Source: JAMLIA01 sp039810005 (GTDB lineage: Bacteria; Chloroflexota; Chloroflexia; Thermomicrobiales; CFX8). Taken from it: DNA of 64,000 nt. Numbering within the stretch: position 1 is the first letter of the stretch; each line of letters opens with the position of its first letter. The stretch spans positions 1 to 64,000 of the forward strand of contig JBDHWD010000003.1 of the NCBI GenBank assembly GCA_039810005.1, in the 5' to 3' direction. The notes under the pieces are model-generated. The model ran no database searches, was not told where the DNA came from, and worked only from the letters and a program-made list of their open reading frames with translations. A program made the translations under genes and the position numbers. Below are positions 57,363-64,000 of this stretch, one piece after another.

Positions 57363-58583
57363 GTGACGAACGAGCGAGCTGACGCGCTCCGCGAACGCGT
57401 GCGGACCGCAATCGAAAACGAACGTGAGCATCTGGTTGAGGTCGGCGAGACGATCCGGCTGAACCCGGAGCTCGGCTATCAGGAGTTCATCGCCTCCCAG
57501 ACGCTGGCAGATCAGTTGCGTGAAGCCGGCTTCGAGGTCGAGAAACCCTACAAGGGCATCGAGACATCGTTCCGCGCCACGCGCAAGGGCAAAGGCGACG
57601 GTCCGACGGTCGCGATCCTGGCTGAGTACGACGCGCTGCGCGGGATCGGCCACGGCTGCGGCCACAACCTGATCGGCACGTCAGGGCTGGCAGTCGCCAT
57701 CGGTCTTGGCGAAGTCATCGACGAACTCTCCGGGACGATCACCATCATCGGCACGCCGGCCGAAGAGGGCGGCGGCGGCAAGATCAGGCTGCTCGAAGCC
57801 GGCGCGTTCGACGACGTTGACGCAGCGCTGATGGTGCATCACATGAGCGACCAGACGGGCTCGGCGGTCAATTGGCCGGACGGCACCAGCCTGGCGACAA
57901 CCGGCCTGACCTTCGAGTTCTTCGGCAAACCGGCTCACGCCGCTGGCGACCCGTACAACGGTGTCAACGCACTGAACGCTGTCATCCAGACGTTCGAGGG
58001 GATCGATGCCCTGCGCCAGCATGTGACGATGGATTCCCGCATCCACGGCATCGTCACGCATGGTGGCGATGCTGCGAACGTCGTGCCGAAGTACGCCGCC
58101 TGTACGTTCGGCATCCGGGCCTCGTTCAGCGAGACGGCCGCCGACCTGGCAGCGAAAGTACGCAAGATCGCCGAGGGCGCAGCGCTGATGACCGGCTGCG
58201 AGCTGAAGGTCACCGAGCGCGAGTCCGCCTACGCCGATCGTCGCCCGAGCTACGTCATCGGCCGACGCTACGAAGCCAACATGGTGGCGGCCGGGCTGGA
58301 TATCAGTAAGCGCCCGAGTGGACGCATGATGGCATCGACCGATCTCGGCAATGTTTCGCACAAGATCCCGGCGGTGACTGGAAACTTTGCGATCGCGACG
58401 ACGCCGATCCCGCACCACTCGCAGCAGGTGGTCGATGCGTCCGGTTCCGAGTTCGGCTACGACCAGCTGATCAAAGTCTCAACAGCGATGGCGTGGACGG
58501 CACTCGACATCCTGCTTGATCCCACAATCAGCGAGGAGGCGTGGGACGAGCAGAAGCACTGGATGGAACGCTACTCGAGCTGA
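57363..58583 (+). CDS. M20 family amidohydrolase/peptidase, copy 2
   Basis: A 406-aa paralogue of the preceding gene with the same motif order (P-E-L-G-Y-Q-E, G-H-G-C-G-H-N, P-A-E-E-G-G-G-G-K, V-H-H-M-S) and long identical stretches, for example around E-K-P-Y-K-G-I-E-T and D-A-S-G-S-E-F-G-Y. It is a tandem duplicate. Differences concentrate around the substrate side (I-H-H-A-G versus V-H-H-M-S; A-D-T-R versus A-S-F-S), suggesting different substrates. The GTG start is preceded by AAGGGGACGGT. Confidence 0.92.
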   Translation: MTNERADALRERVRTAIENEREHLVEVGETIRLNPELGYQEFIASQTLADQLREAGFEVEKPYKGIETSFRATRKGKGDGPTVAILAEYDALRGIGHGCGHNLIGTSGLAVAIGLGEVIDELSGTITIIGTPAEEGGGGKIRLLEAGAFDDVDAALMVHHMSDQTGSAVNWPDGTSLATTGLTFEFFGKPAHAAGDPYNGVNALNAVIQTFEGIDALRQHVTMDSRIHGIVTHGGDAANVVPKYAACTFGIRASFSETAADLAAKVRKIAEGAALMTGCELKVTERESAYADRRPSYVIGRRYEANMVAAGLDISKRPSGRMMASTDLGNVSHKIPAVTGNFAIATTPIPHHSQQVVDASGSEFGYDQLIKVSTAMAWTALDILLDPTISEEAWDEQKHWMERYSS

Positions 58584-58655
58584 TTCTTCATGCTGAGGCC
58601 GACTGCTCGGCCCCAGCACACGTTTACCCGACACGTTGAAGCGACAGGAGGCCAC

Positions 58656-59177
58656 ATGCCTGAGCTATCGAGCCGCGCCGACCTGCTGAGCACCATTCAG
58701 AAGCTTGGCGACGACATCGAGCAGATCGCCAGTCAGGTCGACCCGGAGCAGGCAGCGCAGCCAAACGCCTTCGGCGACTGGTCGTTCAAGGACGTCATCG
58801 CCCACCTGAACAGTTGGCGGCTCCTCACGGCGGCGCGTCTTGAGGCGGGATTGAACGGCACCGAGCCGATAGTGCCCTGGCCGGCGCACCTCGATGAGGA
58901 CCGCGATATCGACGGCCTCAATCGTTGGCTCTACGAATCAAATCGCGACAAATCGCTGGCCGAAATTATGGCCGATTCGCGCGCGACGATTGAACGCAGC
59001 GCCGCGGCGATCCGTGCGATGCCGGAGGATGCGCTGCTGCAGGTCGGGCACTTCACCTGGATGCCCAGCTATGCACTCGGCCCGGGCGTTGTGCAGGGCA
59101 CCTGGGAGCATTTCCACATCGACCACGAACCGGAAATTCGCGCCTGGCTCGCCAGGCAGGAGGCGTCGTCCTCCTAG
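58656..59177 (+). CDS. DinB / ClbS-DfsB-type four-helix protein
   Basis: A 173-aa protein with the four-helix-bundle pattern of the DinB/ClbS/DfsB superfamily: D-L-L-S-T-I-Q-K-L-G helix, W-S-F-K-D-V-I-A-H-L-N-S-W (the first His ligand is H in I-A-H-L) and G-T-W-E-H-F-H-I-D-H-E-P near the end with further His. Such proteins act in thiol transfer or in self-protection against genotoxins. The ATG at 58656 has AGGAGG upstream. The 3' end overlaps the convergent MMPL gene by 4 bp. Confidence 0.82.
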   Translation: MPELSSRADLLSTIQKLGDDIEQIASQVDPEQAAQPNAFGDWSFKDVIAHLNSWRLLTAARLEAGLNGTEPIVPWPAHLDEDRDIDGLNRWLYESNRDKSLAEIMADSRATIERSAAAIRAMPEDALLQVGHFTWMPSYALGPGVVQGTWEHFHIDHEPEIRAWLARQEASSS

Positions 59178-61408
59178 CCGCCATCCTCTACGCCCTGATG
59201 CTCCAGCGTCATCGCTGGGGCACTCAGCGGCTCACCCTCCACCCGCAAATCGGGCAGCCACTGGAGCCAGCGAGGCATGTACCAGTTCCATGAACCCAGC
59301 AGCGCCATCGTTGCCGGCACCAGGATCGTGCGCACGATCGTTGCGTCGAGGAAGATCGCGACAGCCAGCCCGAAGCCCAGCTGCTGAAGCTCGACCAGCT
59401 CGCCCATCGAGAAGGCGAAGAAGACCACGACCATGATGAGCGCTGCGCCGGTGATGATCTTGCCGGTCGATTCCAGCCCGACCGCGACAGACTCGCGATT
59501 CTTGCCTGTCTGATCGTAATGCTCGCGGATGCGGCTCAGCAGGAAGACGTGATAGTCCATCGACAGGCCGAAGAGGATGCAGAACAGGAAGATCGGCAAC
59601 CAGTTGGTAATGATGTCGGTCTGCCTGAATCCGACCAGCCCGGCACCATAGCCCTTCTGGAACACGAGCACGAGAATGCCGTAGGTCGCGCCGACCGACA
59701 GCAGGTTCATCAGGATGGCCTTCAGCGGCACGACGACCGAGCGGAACGCCAGCGTCAGCAGAATGAAGCTCAGGCCGAGGACGAAAGCGAACACGAACGG
59801 CGTCCGGTTCGCAACGACCTCATTGAAGTCGTAGTTGAACGCTGGCGTACCACCGACGAACACGCCATCGGCGAGGTCGCCGAAGGCGGCCGGCACCAGA
59901 TCACCACGCAGATGGCGGACTGCGTCCGTCGCTTCAACTGCCGACGCATCCACGGTGAGCGGCGTCGTCAGGAGCGTCAGATCACCGGCATCGTTTGTCT
60001 CCGCTTGCACCGGCCCAAAGGTGGGATCTTCGGCCATGCTGGCGGTCAGCTGTGCGATACCCGCTTGCACGGTCGGATCGTCAGCCGGCGCATCAATGAC
60101 GATCTCGATCGGCGCAATAACGCCAGCGAAGAAGTCGCGCGACAGGATGTGGTAAGCGCGCAGGATCTCGCCTTCGGGATAGTTCTCGACGCCGACAAGA
60201 CCAGTGCGGAAATCCCGAATCGGGAGCGCCAGGGCAAGCAGTAGCCCGCCGGCCAGGACAATGCTGATAACGGGCCGGGCCATAACGATATGGCTAATCT
60301 TCGCCCAGGTTCCGTGATGGAGCGCCGGATTCTCCGCCTCCGGGCGTGAGAACGCGCGGCGACGCGGCCAGTTGATTCGATCACCCAGAAGACCGAGCAA
60401 CGCCGGAACGAGCGTCGCTGAGGCCGCCACCGAGACCGCCACCACAATGACCGCCCCGACGCCGACGCTGCGGAAAATCGTGAGCGGCATCAGGAACATG
60501 CCCAGCAGCGCGATGATGACGGTCGTTCCAGAGAAGACAACCGCCTTCGTAGCTGAGCCTCCGGCGCGCTCGATCGCGTCGTGGCGCTCGAATCCGCGGG
60601 CGCGCTCCTCGCGATAGCGCTCGATGATGAAGAGCGAGTAATCGATCCCGACCGCGAGACCGATCATCGTGATGACGTTGAGGATCAGCGACGTCAGGTC
60701 CATCGTCAGGCCGACAAAGGCGGTGATACCGATCGCAACTGCGATAGCCGCCAGCGCGATCACCAGCGGCACAAGCGCCGCGATCAGCGCACCGAAGACG
60801 AGGATCAGCACGAGCAACGCGACCGGCAGGCCAAAGATCTCGGCCTGCTCCAGGTCCTCCTGCGCGCGCCGGTTGTAGTCGTGCGAAATGCTTAGCTCAC
60901 CAACGGTGAGAACTTCAACGCCATCACGCGACTGACCGAGGACAGTGTTGGTGAAACGCTCACCAAACTCTTCAACAGACTTGAGATCGCCGGTCAGCGT
61001 GACCGGAATGATCGTCGAGTGGCGATCGGCCGATACCAGTAACGCAGCCTCGGGAGCGCCGGCTGCGCCGGCCTGAATGAAGTTGACAGCCGACGCGACG
61101 ACGTCGGTCATCGCCATCAGATCGGTTGTCGTCTGCTCGACAACCTGCTGGAACACCGGATCATCGACGGTGAGCGACGACGACGTAACAACGACCGTTT
61201 CGCCGACCGGCTCGACGCCGTGCATCCGATCTTCGATCAGACGCAGCGCCTGCACTGATTCCGGGTTGTTCGTAAATTCGGCCTGGCCGGTGAGGTTGCT
61301 GGGCAGCACCGCTTGCGAAACGACACCTGCTGCCATCGCAACGAGCCAGAGGATGATGACCAGCCACGGCCGTCGGGAGCTCGCACGCGCCAACCGCGCA
61401 ATCGACAT
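59174..61408 (-). CDS. MMPL/RND family transporter
   Basis: A 744-aa membrane protein with the MMPL layout: a first helix (W-L-V-I-I-L-W-L-V-A-M-A-A-G-V), an external loop, six helices with G-L-A-V-G-I-D-Y-S-L-F-I near residue 280, then the second half with G-L-S-M-D-Y-H-V-F-L near residue 640. The paired D-Y motifs are the proton-relay residues of the family. It likely exports lipids or hydrophobic compounds. The ATG at 61408 follows AGGG; the frame extends 72 nt further without a site. No adjacent regulator. Confidence 0.93.
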   Translation of the reverse strand: MSIARLARASSRRPWLVIILWLVAMAAGVVSQAVLPSNLTGQAEFTNNPESVQALRLIEDRMHGVEPVGETVVVTSSSLTVDDPVFQQVVEQTTTDLMAMTDVVASAVNFIQAGAAGAPEAALLVSADRHSTIIPVTLTGDLKSVEEFGERFTNTVLGQSRDGVEVLTVGELSISHDYNRRAQEDLEQAEIFGLPVALLVLILVFGALIAALVPLVIALAAIAVAIGITAFVGLTMDLTSLILNVITMIGLAVGIDYSLFIIERYREERARGFERHDAIERAGGSATKAVVFSGTTVIIALLGMFLMPLTIFRSVGVGAVIVVAVSVAASATLVPALLGLLGDRINWPRRRAFSRPEAENPALHHGTWAKISHIVMARPVISIVLAGGLLLALALPIRDFRTGLVGVENYPEGEILRAYHILSRDFFAGVIAPIEIVIDAPADDPTVQAGIAQLTASMAEDPTFGPVQAETNDAGDLTLLTTPLTVDASAVEATDAVRHLRGDLVPAAFGDLADGVFVGGTPAFNYDFNEVVANRTPFVFAFVLGLSFILLTLAFRSVVVPLKAILMNLLSVGATYGILVLVFQKGYGAGLVGFRQTDIITNWLPIFLFCILFGLSMDYHVFLLSRIREHYDQTGKNRESVAVGLESTGKIITGAALIMVVVFFAFSMGELVELQQLGFGLAVAIFLDATIVRTILVPATMALLGSWNWYMPRWLQWLPDLRVEGEPLSAPAMTLEHQGVEDGG

Positions 61409-61572
61409 GGACACATCCCTGACTGCTTCGCGACCGGCAGTTCCGTCGTCCGGCGCGCAACCAGTACGGAAGTATCCCACACGGAATCCCGGTCACACCG
61501 GCAAACCGCACCCCGTGGCTTCCCTCAGGAAACACGGTCTCAGGGCTGCTCCGGTCAGCGCGAACGCGCGTC

Positions 61573-62694
61573 TTAATCGGCGAGCGTCATGTTGCCGCCA
61601 GTGCCCGGCTGGTAAGCACAGGCAGTGTCGCTCTCAAGGTAATCACCGGTGTGAGCGAACGCACGCGAGCGCGAGCCACCGCAGATCGCGCGGAACTCGC
61701 AGACGCCGCACTTGCCCTTCAGCAACGTCGGGTCACGAAGCTCCTGGAAGACCGGATGGTTGCGATAGACATCGACGACCGAGTCTGAGCGGACGTTGCC
61801 GGCGACGACCGGCAGGAAGCCACTCGGGCAAATCTCCCCAATGTGCGAGATGAAGCAGAAGCCGTTTCCCGCGTTCACCGCCCGCGTCGCGCGACCGATG
61901 CCATCGGACGACTGGAAGCCGAGTCCGGCAACCGGCGCGCGCTGGTGTTGCATCAGCACCCGACGATAGTGATAGCCCTCGGTCAGCTTCAGGTTCCAGG
62001 ACGCGGTCAGGCTACGCTCGGCGAGCCATTCGAAGACGCGCTCGTACTCATCGCCCGTCAGCTCATCCAGGTCAACACCACGACCGGTCGGCACCAGGCA
62101 GAAGACGGCCCAGACGACCGCGCCAAGCGATTCGGCGAGGTCGGCCATCTGTTCCAAATATGGCAGCGTGCGCCGGCAGAGTGTCGTGTGGATCTGGACA
62201 GGGATACCCAGCCGGTGCGCGGCAGCGATGATGTCCATCGACCAACCGAACGAGCCATCGACCCGCCGGAAGGCGTCATGTGTCTCCGCCGTCGGTCCAT
62301 CCAGGCTGACCGCGATGCGCGACAGTCCAGCTGCCTGTGCCTCGGCAAGCTTGCGCTCGCTCGTCAGCGCCGTGCCGGCCGGCGTCAGCGTGCAGCGTAC
62401 GCCGCAGTTCGTCGCATGGCGGATCAGGTCGTTCAGGTCGGGGCGACGCATCGGGTCGCCACCGGTCAGGATCAGGACGGGTGGCACGTCGAACCGAGCA
62501 ATGTCATCGATGACGCGCAACGCCTCTTCAGTGCGCAACTCACGCGGATCGCGCCGCAATTGCGCCTCGGCGCGACAGTGGACGCAAGCGAGATTGCAGG
62601 CTCGGGTCAGCTCCCACGCCAGTACAAACGGCTGTCGGTTGAAATTGCTCTCGGCCAGCACCGGCCGTTGCGGCAGCACGGCAGCACCACTCAT
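61573..62694 (-). CDS. radical SAM/SPASM protein
   Basis: A 373-aa radical SAM enzyme. The cluster motif C-x3-C-x2-C is read as R-A-C-N-L-A-C-V-H-C (Cys33, 37, 40), followed by I-L-T-G-G-D-P-M. The C-terminal SPASM segment has C-P-S-G, C-G-V-C-E-F-R-A-I-C-G-G-S-R-S-R and a final C-A-Y-Q-P-G. The pattern is that of the TIGR04053-like group close to PqqE and heme-d1/Ahb-type proteins. Substrate unknown; no precursor peptide gene or tetrapyrrole gene is adjacent. The ATG at 62694 has AAGGA 7 nt upstream. A CRP-type palindrome lies 94 nt upstream. Confidence 0.9.
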   Translation of the reverse strand: MSGAAVLPQRPVLAESNFNRQPFVLAWELTRACNLACVHCRAEAQLRRDPRELRTEEALRVIDDIARFDVPPVLILTGGDPMRRPDLNDLIRHATNCGVRCTLTPAGTALTSERKLAEAQAAGLSRIAVSLDGPTAETHDAFRRVDGSFGWSMDIIAAAHRLGIPVQIHTTLCRRTLPYLEQMADLAESLGAVVWAVFCLVPTGRGVDLDELTGDEYERVFEWLAERSLTASWNLKLTEGYHYRRVLMQHQRAPVAGLGFQSSDGIGRATRAVNAGNGFCFISHIGEICPSGFLPVVAGNVRSDSVVDVYRNHPVFQELRDPTLLKGKCGVCEFRAICGGSRSRAFAHTGDYLESDTACAYQPGTGGNMTLAD

Positions 62695-63119
62695 CGCGCA
62701 GTCCTTCCCGGGCATCACGCATCCCAGCGCAGCTGTCGTACGCTGCGCTCGTGATTGGGATCATGGCTGCCCTGGCCACCTTCGCGCTGTGAGATTGATC
62801 ACAATTACCCAGAATTGCTCGGTTTGTCAGCCACGAGGAACGCTCCGTTGCGGCCCAGGAAGCTCCCCTGACGAACTGGGCATTCACGGTATCCATCGTC
62901 AGCCAGATGTGAAACCGATCCGTCCGTTGCCTGCCGCTCCAGGTACTCGTCGCATGGCGACGTTGATGCGCAGCGCATCAGCGGCGGCCTCGCTACGTTG
63001 CGTGATTTGTATGAAAGCCATCAGGTTGAGCGTCTCAATTGACGCCCGTCTCCGGCGCAGCCTATGATCGTCCCGAGCAGAATCGGAATGAAGCCGAATG
63101 ATGGGACGAGGAATCGCTG
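62695..63119. other. divergent intergenic region
   Basis: A 425-nt gap between the radical SAM gene (minus) and the small membrane protein gene (plus). Besides the CRP-type site I see no gene or strong hairpin; open frames here look random. Confidence 0.5.
62788..62803. promoter_or_regulatory. CRP/FNR-type palindrome
   Basis: TGTGA-GATTGA-TCACA, a second complete CRP-consensus site in this window, 94 nt upstream of the radical SAM gene on the minus strand. It suggests control by a CRP/FNR-superfamily protein sensing cAMP, oxygen, NO or CO. Confidence 0.55.
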
Positions 63120-63500
63120 ATGGGGTCTGCTGGATTGATCGACCGCGTGCTGTGGGCGATCGCACGGGCCCCGCGAGAGTTACTCCTCTACGCAATCGTC
63201 TCGCTCGGGACCTTCGCCTATCAGGCTCTCGTGCCCGGTGAGCCGCATTATGGCGATGCGGGAATGCCCTGGGGCTGGGTGATCATCAGCCTCATCCTCG
63301 TGATACTGCTATACCGACGCGTCCGACTCGCCTGGTTCCTTTCTTTGATGCTGAATCTGCTGACGACCATCGTGCTGATTCTGTTCAGCACCTGGCCATG
63401 GACTGTCAAGTACGGCGGCCTCGTCGTGCTTTCGGCTCTCGGCGTTGTGCTGTTGGCCAGCTCGGCCGTACGCCGGTACATGGATGGCAAGCCAGTCTGA
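63120..63500 (+). CDS. small multi-pass membrane protein
   Basis: A 126-aa protein with about three to four hydrophobic helices: L-L-L-Y-A-I-V-S-L-G-T-F-A-Y, W-V-I-I-S-L-I-L-V-I-L-L-Y, F-L-S-L-M-L-N-L-L-T-T-I-V-L-I-L and Y-G-G-L-V-V-L-S-A-L-G-V-V-L-L-A. Arg clusters (Y-R-R-V-R; V-R-R-Y-M) flank them. No family recognised. The ATG is preceded by GAGGAAT. It stands alone before the thiamine riboswitch. Confidence 0.75.
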   Translation: MGSAGLIDRVLWAIARAPRELLLYAIVSLGTFAYQALVPGEPHYGDAGMPWGWVIISLILVILLYRRVRLAWFLSLMLNLLTTIVLILFSTWPWTVKYGGLVVLSALGVVLLASSAVRRYMDGKPV

Positions 63501-63534
63501 CGCCGAACGTGGCGTGCTACACTTTCTTCAGACG

Positions 63535-63630
63535 GATGCCAGGGGTGCGCGAGATCGCGCTGAGAGTGCGGGGCGAAGCCCGCTGACCCTCCGAACCTGA
63601 TCTGGGTCATACCAGCGAAGGGACGGCATC
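63535..63630 (+). promoter_or_regulatory. TPP riboswitch (THI element)
   Basis: The conserved thiamine-pyrophosphate aptamer is clear: AGGGGTGC near 63541, CTGAGAGTGCG near 63570, ACCCTCCGAACCTGATCTGGGTCATACCAGCGAAGGGA ends (63586-63622; quoted in parts: GAACCTGATCTGGGT, then ATACCAGCGAAGG). P1 is formed by GATGCC (63535-63540) and GGCATC (63625-63630). A hairpin terminator follows and thiD starts 153 nt downstream, so the switch turns off thiamine synthesis when TPP is high. Confidence 0.95.
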
Positions 63631-63650
63631 GACAACCAGCCTCACCAAGG

Positions 63651-63686
63651 CGCCGTCGACCCATACGGGTCGCGGCGTTTGTGTTT
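63651..63686 (+). terminator. riboswitch expression platform terminator
   Basis: CGCCG-T-CGACCC pairs with GGGTCG-CGGCG around loop ATAC (arms 63651-63662 and 63667-63677), followed by TTTGTGTTT. GACGGC (63622-63627), which overlaps the 3' strand of P1, can alternatively pair with GCCGTC (63652-63657) and so prevent the terminator when TPP is absent. Confidence 0.75.
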
Positions 63687-63783
63687 CGGGACAGGTGCAG
63701 GCGGGGGTCTCCACGGAGGGCGCACCGACCTGGCATATACGAGACCGGCAGTAGCCGGCTTTCGCCCGCCGAGGGAGGCGTCC

Positions 63784-64000
63784 ATGTCCAATCTCCTGCC
63801 GGCCATCAGCCGGCGCATTCCTGCCGCAGTGACAATCGCTGGCTCCGACTCCGGCGCTGGAGCTGGTATTCAGGCCGATCTCAAGACGTTCGCCGCACAC
63901 GGTGTCTACGGCACATCGGTAATTACTGCTGTGACCGCACAAAACACTCGTGGCGTTCAGTCGTTCGCGGCGCTCGACCCCGGACTGGTTGCGGCCCAGA
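63784..64000 (+). CDS. thiD: hydroxymethylpyrimidine / phosphomethylpyrimidine kinase, 5' part
   Basis: The first 72 codons of a ThiD-type kinase; the gene runs off the window. The ribokinase-like start is diagnostic: V-T-I-A-G-S-D-S-G-A-G-A-G-I-Q-A-D-L-K-T-F-A split here as I-A-G-S-D-S-G-A-G-A-G plus I-Q-A-D-L-K, then G-V-Y-G-T-S-V-I-T-A-V-T-A-Q-N-T. It phosphorylates HMP and HMP-P for thiamine synthesis. ATG with GGGAGG upstream, controlled by the TPP riboswitch before it. Confidence 0.95.
   Translation, partial: MSNLLPAISRRIPAAVTIAGSDSGAGAGIQADLKTFAAHGVYGTSVITAVTAQNTRGVQSFAALDPGLVAAQ

Noticed and set aside
61573..62694. Radical SAM protein as a sactipeptide enzyme acting on the Cys-rich precursors
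   Set aside because: It lies 55 kb away, has its own promoter region, and the precursors sit in an operon with LanB and LanC, which suffice.
1..64000. CRISPR arrays, insertion sequences, integrases or prophage genes
   Set aside because: I looked for regular spaced repeats, transposase motifs and phage structural genes and found none. The tRNA at the left edge has no integrase beside it in this window.

Overview
The window is a high-GC, gene-dense bacterial chromosome segment. Two things suggest a member of the Chloroflexota, probably of the Thermomicrobia/Sphaerobacter type: the cell-envelope gene set (mreBC beside murT-gatD, a VanW-like protein, a sortase with an MPNTG substrate, Gram-positive-style lipoproteins) and the mix of cytosolic S9/M20/M24/M55 peptidases. 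This placement is inferred from gene content, not from a marker gene. I see no insertion sequence, prophage, integrase or CRISPR array.

Left part (1-7.2 kb): the 3' end of a tRNA-Leu, then a minus-strand class I lanthipeptide operon. It reads from a sigma70-like promoter at about 7150 through two precursor peptides, LanC, a separate elimination (small LanB) protein, a separate glutamylation (large LanB) protein and a polysaccharide deacetylase. The precursors are the most striking objects here. Their cores are almost pure tandem T-x-x-C units (five in one, eight in the other), flanked by a short heptad-like leader and a Cys-free C-terminal tail.

From 7.3 to 22.6 kb lies a peptide and amide degradation island: a DUF1177 protein, two S9 prolyl-oligopeptidase-like enzymes, a PLAT-domain protein, a lytic transglycosylase-NlpC/P60 protein, an M24 aminopeptidase, an amidohydrolase, an M55 D-aminopeptidase, a large Asp-box propeller protein and an Ntn asparaginase-like enzyme. 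One giant gene follows (22.7-27.1 kb), which fuses a Cas4/RecB-like nuclease with an Fe-S type cysteine cluster to an SF1 helicase. Next come a 32-aa mini-gene with its own terminator, glgX, and a molybdate-type ABC transporter (modB, modC) with a PadR regulator but no binding protein.

From 32 to 46 kb: an S2P protease, an aldo-keto reductase, a dimethylargininase-like enzyme, VanW and FHA proteins, a TerC transporter and a SnoaL-like protein. Facing them is the minus-strand cell-wall operon mreB-mreC-murT-gatD, preceded by a four-LysM M23 endopeptidase.

From 46.4 to 53.4 kb is an iron-uptake locus of unusual build. One lipoprotein carries two fused binding domains, there are two FecCD-type permeases, one polypeptide carries two fused ATPase domains, and an FhuF-like reductase follows. 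From 54 to 56 kb there is a sortase unit: a secreted protein ending in MPNTG, a cupredoxin lipoprotein and the sortase. After that come tandem M20 amidohydrolases, a DinB-like protein, an MMPL transporter, a radical SAM/SPASM protein with a CRP-type palindrome upstream, and a small membrane protein. The window ends with a TPP riboswitch whose terminator and antiterminator can be read, leading into a truncated thiD.
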